64,000 nt of DNA from an uncultured Clostridia bacterium (lineage in GTDB: Bacteria; Bacillota; Clostridia; Christensenellales; Aristaeellaceae), in contig CAMVEB010000015.1 of NCBI GenBank assembly GCA_947166385.1, forward strand, positions 29,423 to 93,422. Reading direction: 5' to 3'. Position 1 is the first letter of the stretch; each line of letters opens with the position of its first letter. Shown here piece by piece: positions 16,702 to 24,780 of the stretch. Below the pieces are notes generated by a model. That model ran no database searches and was not told the DNA's origin. It worked only from the letters and a program-made list of their open reading frames with translations. Made by a program: the position numbers and the translations under genes.

Positions 16702-17629
16702 GATCGCCAACCGCGCCGTCATGTGCGAGGTGTTGAAAGAGGCTGCTGCAAAAGACAAAGACGTGGTCGTGCTGTGCAGCGACAGCCGGGGCAGCGCATC
16801 CCTGACCTCTTTCGCCGACACCTACCCGGACCAGTTCGTGGAAGTGGGCATTGCGGAACAAAACCTGGTCAGTATCGCCGCCGGCCTGGCTTCCTGCGGC
16901 AAAAAGGCCTTCGCAGCCTCTCCCGCCTCCTTCATCAGCACCCGCAGCTACGAGCAGTGCAAGGTGGACTGCGCTTACTCCGGCACCAATGTGAAGCTGA
17001 TCGGCATTTCCGGCGGCGTAAGCTACGGAGCTCTGGGTATGACTCATCACTCCGCCCAGGACATCGCCGCCATGAGCGCTATCCCCGGCATGCGGGTATA
17101 TCTGCCCAGCGACCGGCACCAGACCCGGAAGCTCTTTGAAGCGCTGCTGCAGGATACGCAGACTGCCTATATCCGCCTGGGCCGCAATCCCGTGGAGGAC
17201 GTGTACGAGGAAAACAATGTGCCCTTTGAAATGAACAAGGCCACCGTGCTGGTCGAGGGCACAGAGGTGCTGCTGGTAGCTTGCGGCGAAATGGTGAAAC
17301 CCATTCAGGAGGCGGCCCGGCTGCTGAATGAACAGGGCGTTTCCACCGGTGCGCTGGACATGTACTGCGTCAAGCCCCTGGATCAAGACGGACTGCTAAA
17401 AGCCGCCCAGGGAAAGCGCTTGATCGTCAGCGTGGAGGAGCACGCGCCTTTTGGCGGCCTGGGCTCCATGGTGGCCCAGGTGATCAGCGCCAACGATCCG
17501 AAGAAAGTCATCAATCTGGCTTTGCCCGATGCCCCCGTCATCACTGGCACTTCCCAGGAGGTCTTTGATTATTACGGCCTCAATGCCGCGGGCATCGTGG
17601 AAACCGTCAAAAAAGCGCTGGAGGGCTGA
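16694..17629 (+). CDS. transketolase, C-terminal subunit
   Basis: A 311-residue protein carrying the pyrimidine-binding and C-terminal transketolase domains. Visible are GIAEQNLVSIAAGLA, with the Glu (about residue 55) that activates the thiamine ring, the ISGGVSYGALGMTHHSAQDIA loop region, and a C-terminal VSVEEHAPFGGLG segment. It pairs with the overlapping N-terminal subunit to form one active enzyme. The FGGY kinase follows after three bases, so the order isomerase, transketolase A/B, kinase is a tight operon. Confidence 0.92.
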   Translation: MNKIANRAVMCEVLKEAAAKDKDVVVLCSDSRGSASLTSFADTYPDQFVEVGIAEQNLVSIAAGLASCGKKAFAASPASFISTRSYEQCKVDCAYSGTNVKLIGISGGVSYGALGMTHHSAQDIAAMSAIPGMRVYLPSDRHQTRKLFEALLQDTQTAYIRLGRNPVEDVYEENNVPFEMNKATVLVEGTEVLLVACGEMVKPIQEAARLLNEQGVSTGALDMYCVKPLDQDGLLKAAQGKRLIVSVEEHAPFGGLGSMVAQVISANDPKKVINLALPDAPVITGTSQEVFDYYGLNAAGIVETVKKALEG

Positions 17630-17632
17630 GCC

Positions 17633-19093
17633 ATGGCGAAATATGTGCTGTCCGTGGATCAGAGCACCCAGGGTACCAAGGCGCTGATCTTTGACGAAAC
17701 GGGAAAAATGCTGGCGCGGGCCGACCTGCCCCATCGGCAGATCGTCAATGACACTGGCTGGGTATCCCACGACCCGGAGGAAATCTATCAGAACACCCTG
17801 AAGGTCGTCCGCATGGCCACCGAAAAAGCCGGTATCGATCCGGCAAAAATCGCCTGCATGGGCATCAGCAACCAGCGGGAAACCACGGTGGCCTGGGACA
17901 AAAATACCGGCAAACCCATCTGCGACGCCATCGTGTGGCAGTGCGCACGAGCCCTGGATGTATGTGCGCAAGTCGAAAAGACCGGCATCGGGGATATGGT
18001 GAGAGAACATACTGGCATCCCTATCTCGCCCTATTTCCCCGCGGCCAAGATGGCATGGATACTGCAGAACGTGCCGGAAGCTAAAGCGCTGGCGGAGAAG
18101 CATCAACTGGGCCTGGGCACCGTTGACGCCTGGCTTCTGTGGAAGCTGACGGGCCAGTACAAAATCGATTTTTCCAACGCCTCCCGCACCCAGCTTTTCA
18201 ACATCCGCACCCTGCAATGGGACAGGGACATCTGTGCTGCCTTCGGCATCGACGCCGATGATCTGCCCGCTGTCACCGATTCTGACGCCGTCTTTGGTGA
18301 AACTGACCTGGGCGGCTGGCTGCAAAGAAAAATACCCATCTGCGGGGTGCTGGGAGACAGCCACGCGGCGCTGTTCGGCCACGGCTGTGTCGATGTGGGG
18401 ATGACCAAGGCCACCTATGGCACAGGTTCCTCTATCATGATGAACATCGGGCCGGATTATGCCGCCTCGAAAAACGGTCTGGTCACCTCCCTGGCCTGGA
18501 AATACAAGGGGCAGGTCAGCTATGTGATGGAGGGCAACCTCAATTACACCGGCGCAGTGATCACCTGGCTGAAGGATAGCCTGGGTCTCATCGCCTCCGC
18601 GGGCGAAACGGAAGCCCTGGCGAAGGCTGCCCATCCCGCCGACACCGCCTGCCTGGTGCCCGCCTTCACGGGGCTGGGCGCGCCCTACTGGAAAAGCGAC
18701 GCCCGGGCCATGCTCTGGGGCATGAGCCGTACCACCGGCAGAAATGAGATTGTCCGGGCAGCCTTGGACAGCATCGCCTTCCAAATCCATGATGTGATCG
18801 CTGCCATGGAAAAGGACACCGGCATCCACGTGCTTGTCCTGCGCGTGGACGGCGGCCCTACAAGGAACAAATACCTGATGCAGTTCCAGAGCGATATACT
18901 GAACACGCTCGTTTCATGCCCGGAAGCCGAGGAACTATCCGGCATCGGGGCTGCTATGATGGCTGGAATTGCGTATGGACTTTATCAATCAGATCTCCAT
19001 TCCACGCAGTACACCACTTTCGTGCCTGTCATGGGTGGCAGCCAAAGGGATGAAAAATTGAATAATTGGCAAATAGCCCTTTCTCGCTTATAA
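17633..19093 (+). CDS. FGGY-family carbohydrate kinase (glycerol-kinase-like; candidate apulose or pentulose kinase)
   Basis: A 486-residue ATP-dependent kinase with the family's N-terminal phosphate loop VDQSTQGTKALIFD, SNQRETTVAWDKNTG (residues about 78-92), DAWLLWKLTG, the GDSHAALFGHG loop and the C-terminal FGGY-type DGGPTRNKYLMQFQSDI motif. It is closest in look to glycerol kinases, a group that also holds erythritol and apulose kinases. Co-transcription with an isomerase and a split transketolase argues against glycerol as substrate and for a ketose. It is the last gene before a hairpin terminator. Confidence 0.88.
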   Translation: MAKYVLSVDQSTQGTKALIFDETGKMLARADLPHRQIVNDTGWVSHDPEEIYQNTLKVVRMATEKAGIDPAKIACMGISNQRETTVAWDKNTGKPICDAIVWQCARALDVCAQVEKTGIGDMVREHTGIPISPYFPAAKMAWILQNVPEAKALAEKHQLGLGTVDAWLLWKLTGQYKIDFSNASRTQLFNIRTLQWDRDICAAFGIDADDLPAVTDSDAVFGETDLGGWLQRKIPICGVLGDSHAALFGHGCVDVGMTKATYGTGSSIMMNIGPDYAASKNGLVTSLAWKYKGQVSYVMEGNLNYTGAVITWLKDSLGLIASAGETEALAKAAHPADTACLVPAFTGLGAPYWKSDARAMLWGMSRTTGRNEIVRAALDSIAFQIHDVIAAMEKDTGIHVLVLRVDGGPTRNKYLMQFQSDILNTLVSCPEAEELSGIGAAMMAGIAYGLYQSDLHSTQYTTFVPVMGGSQRDEKLNNWQIALSRL

Positions 19094-19171
19094 AGATGGC
19101 GTTTTCTTCAATTCTCTTTTAACTATACTTTAGAGAACACTGCAGCAGAAGAGTTGCTTGGAGAATCAAGA

Positions 19172-19214
19172 AGACCTGTGCTGAAAAGCAAATGACTCTT
19201 CAGCACAGGTCTTT
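19172..19214. terminator. hairpin after the kinase operon
   Basis: A perfect 13-bp stem (19172-19184 with 19200-19212) lies between the rightward kinase and the leftward tnpV-like gene. The T-run is short, so it may act more by pausing or mRNA protection. Confidence 0.6.
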
Positions 19215-19246
19215 GATGATCGGATGCTTGTGTGATGGTTTGTAAA

Positions 19247-19627
19247 TCAGTCGTAAATAATCTCCTGCAAAACTATTTCTTCAACCTGGTGCCGGATGCT
19301 GTTCATCCGAGAAATCCACCCCAACTGGTCAGAAGCTTTCAGCTTTTCATTGATCCCTTCCGTCTCTGCCATTTGGTGAATCATTCGATCCATTCTGTCA
19401 GAGCAGCAAGCGTCGATTTCTGCCAAATGCTCATACAGCTGGCCGGATAGTATTAGACGAGTGTATAGGCCGGGACGATACTCTTCCAGGTAGGCTTTCC
19501 GCATCCGGCCATAGCGGCCAATGGCCTGGTTGGCAGCCTCAGGGAGTTCCAGATCAGGAAAATAATAGTCTCCATGAAGCGTATAATGTATGCCGTTTTC
19601 AATGATTTCCTTTTTCAGATTTGTCAT
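19247..19627 (-). CDS. tnpV: TnpV-like protein of clostridial transposons
   Basis: A 126-residue protein whose sequence (IHYTLHGDYYFPDLELPEA; IGRYGRMRKAYLEEYRPGLY; YEHLAEIDACCSDRMDRMI) matches the small TnpV proteins found in Tn4451-type and related clostridial mobilisable elements. Their function is not established. A strong GAAGGAGGTCATCACC site precedes ATG 19627. No large serine recombinase or relaxase lies next to it, so it marks the remains of an element. A repeat resembling a tRNA 3' end follows about 220 bases away. Confidence 0.8.
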   Translation of the reverse strand: MTNLKKEIIENGIHYTLHGDYYFPDLELPEAANQAIGRYGRMRKAYLEEYRPGLYTRLILSGQLYEHLAEIDACCSDRMDRMIHQMAETEGINEKLKASDQLGWISRMNSIRHQVEEIVLQEIIYD

Positions 19628-19849
19628 GGTGATGACCTCCTTCGATTCGTTACTTGATCAGTGTACTTGCTTTCGTACCCGTCAAACAGCGCATCTCAGC
19701 AGATCATCTCCGGGTGTTGGTTTCCACCCCAACCTCCACCCCAATCAGGGTTTCATCAGAGTGCATGATATTTACTGTTTTTGTGTTAATTGGCTTTAGA
19801 ATTAAACCAGATTATACAGAAATGCACACTATTTACAGCCGTCTCCGAC

Positions 19850-19871
19850 TTCAAGTCCTGTTTCCCGCACA
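19850..19871 (+). repeat. left copy of a 22-bp direct repeat resembling a tRNA-Leu 3' end (candidate att site)
   Basis: It starts TTCAAGTCC and ends TTCCCGCACA. Read as a tRNA, this gives a T-loop, the 3' T-stem arm CCTGT, the acceptor strand TTCCCGC and discriminator A, as in bacterial tRNA-Leu. The 5' part of a tRNA is absent. It is identical to 22245-22266. Confidence 0.6.
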
Positions 19872-19926
19872 GACCGGAAGTTGTTGTAAATCAACAGCTT
19901 CCGGATTTTTTATGCCCTCTGAAAAC

Positions 19927-19957
19927 TCCAAAATCCCTCAAAAATCCCTCATCGATG
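19927..19957 (+). repeat. left ATCCCTC motif cluster, related to 22111-22142
   Basis: Two close copies of AAATCCCTCA lie just inside the left repeat. A similar stretch (AAAATCCCACAATAATCCCT, then CAATGACTGG) lies just inside the right repeat. The mirrored placement suggests arm-type integrase sites. This is inference only. Confidence 0.4.
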
Positions 19958-20419
19958 GCAAGCCAATCATAATTGATCGTATTCTGTTCAGACACAGATT
20001 TTTTAAAGTGACATAGTTTGATTTGAAAGCATGCTGTAAGGAACTATTTCTGGTAACGGGCATGTTTTTCTTCAATTTTAGCCGTTTTTGTGCTAGAATT
20101 TATATAATTGTAAGCGTTTTTGAATATGAACGGGTTGTTACTTTGATCAAGAATGAGAGGACTGAAGCGAATGGATCACGACAATCCCTTGATGATGGAA
20201 AAAGAGGAATAACAGGTGGTAGGGACAATATCGATATTGTCAAGGAATCGCTTGAAGCAGTGGTGAAATATATTGGTGATAACAAACTGCTTATGTAGAA
20301 AAAGAGTTTAGTTAATTACATGTGGAAAGCCTTTTCCCTATATGGTAAAATACAAAAAAAGGAAATTCGGAGATGTCCGCGGGGCCTGCAGACTGCAGCC
20401 GAGATCAGGAGGAAGTGCT

Positions 20420-21646
20420 GTGTTTCTTGAATACGTTATCCAGAACTGGACGTTGATCCTTATCGCGATTGCGTTTGCGATCACTCTGAAAACCATCGGC
20501 CTGCAGGACAGGGTCACTGTGAAACGCATGTACATTCTGACTGCCGGCGTCCTGTGCCTTTCGTTTGTTGTATTTACAGAGTTTTATCTGGCTGACATCG
20601 GCGGATACCTGACACTCCGGACCGTGCTGATGGCTGTGAGATACAGCGCAACGCCAATTATTTGTGCAATGATCCTTTTTGCATTGCAGAAGATGAAATG
20701 GTTTGTCTTTATTCCGGCGCTTATACTGACGGCTGTCAATATCATTTCAATCTTTACCGGCGTTGTTTTCAGCCTTGATGATGGCGGAACTCTGCGGCGC
20801 GGCCTGCTCGGATCTCTTCCTTATATCGTTGCCGGGCTGTACGGTGTTGCCATGATTTGTATCCTTTACAGGGACAGCAACAAATTGTATACAGAAATTC
20901 TTCCGATTGTCTTCCTGGGATTTGCTTTTGCCTCCGGCCTGATCCTGCCGTTCATGTTCCGAAATAATTTCTCACAGATGTTTTGCCCAACGATCATGAT
21001 TGCGCTGCTCGTCTACACGATCACCTCGACCACAATCAGGAAATATAAGCAGCGGCATGAGCGGGACAACGAGATCATCAATGAATCCATCGAAACCTTT
21101 ACAAGCTTTATCGATGCGAAGGATCCATACACAAACGGCCACTCGAAACGGGTCGCGAAATATACCCGATCCATCGCGGAGAAGATGGGTTATGAGGGTG
21201 AGGAGCTGGACCGGATTTATTATATGGCGCTGCTGCACGACTGCGGGAAGATCGGGGTTCCCGACAATATCCTTTCCAAGCCCGACAAACTGACGGACGA
21301 GGAATACCAGATCATTAAGTCCCATACGGTGAACGGCGGGGAAATCCTGAATCACTTTAAAAGCCTGGAAGGCGTGAATGAAGGCGCACTTTACCATCAT
21401 GAAAGATACGACGGCAAAGGATATCCGGAAGGGCTGGCCGGCGAGGATATTCCCCTGATCGCGAGGATGATCTGCGTCGCGGACTCCTTCGACACGATGA
21501 ATACAAACCGGGTATACAGGAAAAAGCTGACCAGGGAATCTATACTCAATGAAATTGAAACGAACAAGGGGCGCCAGTTTGATCCGGCGATCGCGGACGT
21601 GATGCTTAAGCTGCTGCGCGATCCTGACAACCCCCTCGATTTCTGA
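20420..21646 (+). CDS. membrane-anchored HD-GYP domain phosphodiesterase
   Basis: A 408-residue protein with six or seven N-terminal hydrophobic helices (about residues 5-200), a short coiled linker, then an HD-GYP domain. The metal-binding HD is His273-Asp274 in LLHDCGKIGVPDNIL, and the HHERYDGKGYPEGL signature begins at His326. Such proteins usually hydrolyse cyclic di-GMP to GMP; the membrane region probably senses a signal. I choose GTG 20420 because AGGAGGA lies just upstream; the frame extends to an ATG at 20342 with no site. It is the only intact gene between the two tRNA-like repeats. Confidence 0.88.
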   Translation: MFLEYVIQNWTLILIAIAFAITLKTIGLQDRVTVKRMYILTAGVLCLSFVVFTEFYLADIGGYLTLRTVLMAVRYSATPIICAMILFALQKMKWFVFIPALILTAVNIISIFTGVVFSLDDGGTLRRGLLGSLPYIVAGLYGVAMICILYRDSNKLYTEILPIVFLGFAFASGLILPFMFRNNFSQMFCPTIMIALLVYTITSTTIRKYKQRHERDNEIINESIETFTSFIDAKDPYTNGHSKRVAKYTRSIAEKMGYEGEELDRIYYMALLHDCGKIGVPDNILSKPDKLTDEEYQIIKSHTVNGGEILNHFKSLEGVNEGALYHHERYDGKGYPEGLAGEDIPLIARMICVADSFDTMNTNRVYRKKLTRESILNEIETNKGRQFDPAIADVMLKLLRDPDNPLDF

Positions 21647-21652
21647 CCGGCA

Positions 21653-21686
21653 CGGCAAAGAGAAGGGTTCTCTTTGCCGGCTTTTC
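21653..21686 (+). terminator. intrinsic terminator of the HD-GYP gene
   Basis: A perfect 12-bp stem (21653-21664 with 21668-21679) and a 3-base loop, followed by GCTTTTC, starts seven bases after the stop codon. Confidence 0.9.
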
Positions 21687-21840
21687 ATAAGGGAGCATTC
21701 GGATAATGGTGCGGCTGCCTGGATTCGGGCCGAAGGGATTCAATGGCAAGCGGAGAAGCGAAGCATTTTCTGGGGTTAAACCGGTTCACCCCCCGGAAGG
21801 CGATGCTGCCTGCTGAAAAGCAGGAAAAACGCCGGGTACG

Positions 21841-22020
21841 GTGAATGTATTTGTTAGACAGGAATCATTCAAAAAGTACCCTAAGTATGCTGAATGGTTT
21901 CGTTCTATCGTGAAGACCATATGGGATCGACGGTATCCGTATGGTTGGGAAATGCTGATTAAACTTGAAAATTGGCTGAACCATTATAAAGATGACCACG
22001 AATGGATCTATTTGATCTGA
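21841..22020 (+). other. 59-codon open frame or gene fragment, unknown
   Basis: From GTG 21841 the frame encodes an aromatic-rich peptide (VFVRQESFKKYPKYAEWF ... DDHEWIYLI) ending at TGA 22020. Composition looks protein-like rather than random, but there is no ribosome site and no ATG, and the frame is open only from 21817. It may be the tail of a lost gene in the mobile segment. Confidence 0.35.
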
Positions 22021-22110
22021 TGTGACGTATTCTCTGCAGGTGCTTAGCTTTGCACATTCATATCGTTATATCAATCTAATGTGAAAAAGAATTAAGACTG
22101 TGCAATACGC

Positions 22111-22142
22111 ATCCCAAAATCCCACAATAATCCCTCAATGAC
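22111..22142 (+). repeat. right ATCCCTC motif cluster, related to 19927-19957
   Basis: An imperfect copy of the left cluster that shares the order CCAAAATCCC, AATCCCTC, TGG. It is followed by GGGTGAGGGAG, which reads as the inverted motif. Confidence 0.4.
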
Positions 22143-22244
22143 TGGAAGGGTGAGGGAGTGACAGGGAATGGAGAAGAACATAGAAACGTTGAAAATAAAC
22201 GCACCGGGAGAAATCTGAAACAGCGGGAATTGTACGACAACAAT

Positions 22245-22266
22245 TTCAAGTCCTGTTTCCCGCACA
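22245..22266 (+). repeat. right copy of the 22-bp tRNA-like direct repeat (candidate att site)
   Basis: Identical over 22 bases to 19850-19871, with unrelated bases on both sides. It is followed, like the first copy, by a terminator-type hairpin (CCTCTGAAA...TTTCAGAGG then TTTTTC). The two copies bracket 2.4 kb that includes the HD-GYP gene. Confidence 0.6.
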
Positions 22267-22536
22267 CAGCCTCTGAAATCTCAATGGTTTCAGAGGTTTT
22301 TCTTATTCCCACAGAATATGATTTTTCCTTTCTGAGAGCATATGAATTTAGCGCTAGATTGGAAGGGGAGAATCATATTCATTTAATTGTACACGTTCAG
22401 GGCAGCCGGAATTCCCAGTAATCTGCGAATTATGAAAAAACCGTTTGATTCGCATGTGCTTATAGTCTATTCAAAACAAAGAATATATGATAAAGTGGCA
22501 TGAGAGAAAAAATGGCACCCGATGACAGGAGGATAA

Positions 22537-22581
22537 ATGAATATGCGCGAGTGCAATAAGAACTGATCCGCAGAATGCGGA
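22537..22581 (+). promoter_or_regulatory. nine-codon leader frame and hairpin upstream of ptsH
   Basis: AGGAGGATAA precedes ATG 22537. The frame reads MNMRECNKN and stops at 22566. A perfect 6-bp hairpin (22567-22572 with 22576-22581) follows at once, and the ptsH ribosome site comes soon after. This could be a translated leader that affects ptsH expression, or chance. Confidence 0.4.
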
Positions 22582-22604
22582 CAATATAAAAGGAGGAACA
22601 ATCC

Positions 22605-22862
22605 ATGAAGTCTTTTGAGTACACTATTACTGATCCCGTTGGCATCCATGCGCGGCCTGCCGGTATCCTGGTGAAGGAAATCAAGAAGTATTCCTCCACC
22701 GTTACGGTCATCAAAGGCGAAAAATCCGTCAACGCTTTAAAGCTGATAGCCCTCATGGGGATGGGCATCAAGCAGGGCGACACCGTGAAGGTGACCATTG
22801 AAGGCGCGGATGAAGAAGCTGCTGCCGCTGAGATCGAAGCCTTCTTCAAGGCCAACCTGTAA
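22605..22862 (+). CDS. ptsH: phosphocarrier protein HPr lacking the regulatory serine
   Basis: An 85-residue HPr of normal length. The catalytic His15 lies in GIHARPAG and takes phosphate from Enzyme I, encoded by the next gene. Aligned without gaps to Bacillus HPr, position 46 is Lys, not Ser (SVNALKLIALMGMG instead of TVNLKSIMGVMSLG). HPr kinase should therefore not be able to make the Ser46-phosphorylated form that drives CcpA-dependent catabolite repression. The start follows AAAGGAGGAACAATCC. No sugar-specific Enzyme II gene is in the window. Confidence 0.93.
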   Translation: MKSFEYTITDPVGIHARPAGILVKEIKKYSSTVTVIKGEKSVNALKLIALMGMGIKQGDTVKVTIEGADEEAAAAEIEAFFKANL

Positions 22863-22876
22863 TTGCCTTTCCGACC

Positions 22877-22909
22877 AAACGGCTGCCCTTATGACAGCCG
22901 TTTGTTTTC
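22877..22909 (+). terminator. hairpin between ptsH and ptsI
   Basis: A perfect 9-bp stem (22877-22885 with 22895-22903) followed by GTTTTC. It would reduce transcription of ptsI relative to ptsH, as the carrier is needed in excess. Confidence 0.7.
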
Positions 22910-22935
22910 ACCCTGTCAACGAGGAGGAATGAAAC

Positions 22936-24615
22936 ATGATTTTAGTTCAGGGCAAAGGCGTATCCACCGGCGTGGCAATCGGACCGCTGTATTTTTATCA
23001 GCGTGCCAAGTCCACCATTACCCGCTGTGAAGTAGCTGATACCGATGCCGAATGGAACCGCTTCAAGGAAGCTCAGGCAAAGGCGATCGAGCAGCTGGGC
23101 GAGCTGGCGGAAAAAGCCAGGAAAGAAGCCGGAGACGAAGCCGCTCTGCTGTTTGAGACTCATCAGATGATGGCGGAAGATATGGAATACGAAGAAGCCA
23201 TCCAGACGGCTATCCAGGACACAAAGCTCAACGCGGAAGCAGCTGTCACAGATACCTCCGTCCAGTTTGCCGAGATGTTTGCCTCCATGGAGGATCCGTA
23301 TTTCCAGGCCCGGGCGGCGGATGTAAAGGATGTATCCTCCCGGATCATTGCAGCACTGACCGGTGTTATCCAGGGTGGGATCAATTCTCCCGTTCCGGTG
23401 ATTCTTGCGGCAGATGATCTTGCACCCAGCGAAACGGTTCAGCTGGATAAAGCCAAGATTCTGGGATTTATCACTGAGGGCGGTTCGGGCTCGAGCCATA
23501 CAGCTATCCTGGCGCGGACAATGGGTATTCCCGCCATCATCGGCGTGGGCGATCAGCTGAAGCCGGAGTATGAAGGGAAAGAAGTCATCATTGACGGCAG
23601 CACCGGCAATGTGACGATCGATGCGGATGAAGATGCAAAGGCGCATCTGCTCAAAAAGATGGAAGAGCAGAAAAAGATGCGCGAGATGCTTGAACAGCTG
23701 AAGGGCCAGCCCAACGAAACTCTGGACGGGCAGAAAATCAAAGTGTACTGCAATATCGGCGGTCCGGACGATGTGCCTGCAGTACTGAACAACGATGCCG
23801 GCGGTGTCGGTCTGTTCCGCAGTGAGTTCCTGTATCTGAACTGCGATGATTTCCCCTCCGAGGATGTGCAATTTGACGCATATAAAAAAGTACTTTCAGA
23901 TATGGGCGGGAAGGAAGTTGTCATCCGGACACTGGACATCGGCGCGGATAAGCAGATCGGCTATTTCAATATGCCGAAGGAGGAAAATCCCGCACTGGGC
24001 AATCGCGCCCTGCGGATCTGCCTGAACCGGCCGGAGATCTTCCATACCCAGCTACGGGCATTATTCCGTGCTTCCGCTTTCGGAAAACTGGGCATCATGT
24101 TCCCCATGGTGACCAGCGTATGGGAAGTGAAGGAAGCAAAGAAGATGTGTGACCGAGTCAGGGAAGAACTGACAAAGGAAGGCATTCCCTTCAGTGAGGA
24201 TGTTGAGATCGGGATCATGATTGAAACACCGGCGGCTGTGCTGATGAGCGATCGCCTGGCTAAGGAAGTGGACTTCTTCAGCTGCGGTACCAATGATCTG
24301 ACCCAGTATACGCTGGCCTGTGACCGGCAGAACGCCGATCTCGGGCGTTTCTACAACCCGCATCATCCCGCTGTGCTGAGAGCGTTGAAGATGGTATGCG
24401 ACAATGCCCATAAAAACGGAGTATGGGTCGGGATCTGCGGCGAACTGGGAGCGGATCTGGCTCTGACCGAAACCTTCCTTTCCATCGGGATTGATGAGCT
24501 TTCCGTCTCACCGCGTTCCGTACTGCCGCTGAGACAGAAGATCCGAGAGACAGATGTTTCACAGGTGAAGGAAAAAGTGCTGGCGGATCTTCTCAGCGAT
24601 GAGAACGCAATCTGA
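22936..24615 (+). CDS. ptsI: PTS Enzyme I (phosphoenolpyruvate-protein phosphotransferase)
   Basis: A 559-residue cytoplasmic enzyme that transfers phosphate from PEP to HPr. The N-terminal domain carries the active His188 in GSGSSHTAILARTMGIPAI. The C-terminal PEP-binding barrel has GVGLFRSEFLYL, GIMIETPAAVLMSDRLA, the FSCGTNDLTQYTLACDR stretch and the catalytic Cys in VGICGELGAD. Length and order are normal. GAGGAGGAATGAAAC precedes the ATG. It is transcribed after ptsH across a hairpin. Confidence 0.96.
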   Translation: MILVQGKGVSTGVAIGPLYFYQRAKSTITRCEVADTDAEWNRFKEAQAKAIEQLGELAEKARKEAGDEAALLFETHQMMAEDMEYEEAIQTAIQDTKLNAEAAVTDTSVQFAEMFASMEDPYFQARAADVKDVSSRIIAALTGVIQGGINSPVPVILAADDLAPSETVQLDKAKILGFITEGGSGSSHTAILARTMGIPAIIGVGDQLKPEYEGKEVIIDGSTGNVTIDADEDAKAHLLKKMEEQKKMREMLEQLKGQPNETLDGQKIKVYCNIGGPDDVPAVLNNDAGGVGLFRSEFLYLNCDDFPSEDVQFDAYKKVLSDMGGKEVVIRTLDIGADKQIGYFNMPKEENPALGNRALRICLNRPEIFHTQLRALFRASAFGKLGIMFPMVTSVWEVKEAKKMCDRVREELTKEGIPFSEDVEIGIMIETPAAVLMSDRLAKEVDFFSCGTNDLTQYTLACDRQNADLGRFYNPHHPAVLRALKMVCDNAHKNGVWVGICGELGADLALTETFLSIGIDELSVSPRSVLPLRQKIRETDVSQVKEKVLADLLSDENAI

Positions 24616-24780
24616 TATTGCCGGGCTCTGAGTTTGAGCTCAGCCATTTGATTTGTTGGCATGTTTTCTCCGTTAACCAAAACTGCCCGGATTAACAGGC
24701 CAATGTGATCTATGACAGAAGAGCTTATGCAGAAGTGTTTGAACAGGATCTGTTCTGCAGATAACGGGGGAATCAGAACA

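Larger units (their letters stand above)
19628..20419. other. 792-bp non-coding stretch with an attachment-like repeat and a palindrome
   Basis: No convincing gene is seen. It contains the first tRNA-like direct repeat (19850-19871), a terminator-like hairpin after it (stem arms near 19873-19887 and 19894-19908, then a T-run), an ATCCCTC-type tandem motif (19927-19957), and a perfect 18-bp palindrome at 20224-20241. The open frame 20023-20298 has no family features and no good start site. Base composition is more AT-rich than in the preceding operon. Confidence 0.5.
21687..22604. other. accessory intergenic region upstream of ptsH
   Basis: About 900 bases without a clear full gene. It holds the 59-codon frame, the right att-like repeat with its motif cluster and hairpin, and, close to ptsH, a nine-codon open frame with a strong ribosome site followed by a small hairpin. 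Confidence 0.5.

Noticed and set aside
20023..20298. 91-codon rightward frame
   Set aside because: No start signal and no recognisable family, and it overlaps the 18-bp palindrome. Kept only as part of the non-coding stretch.
19850..22266. a complete tRNA gene
   Set aside because: Only the 3' T-arm and acceptor sequence is present at either copy; no D-arm, anticodon arm or pairing 5' acceptor strand is upstream.
24712..24780. longer start of the acetyltransferase gene
   Set aside because: The extra 23 codons overlap a remnant that, in another frame, encodes the end of a GNAT-HIT-like protein, and the ribosome site lies before ATG 24781.
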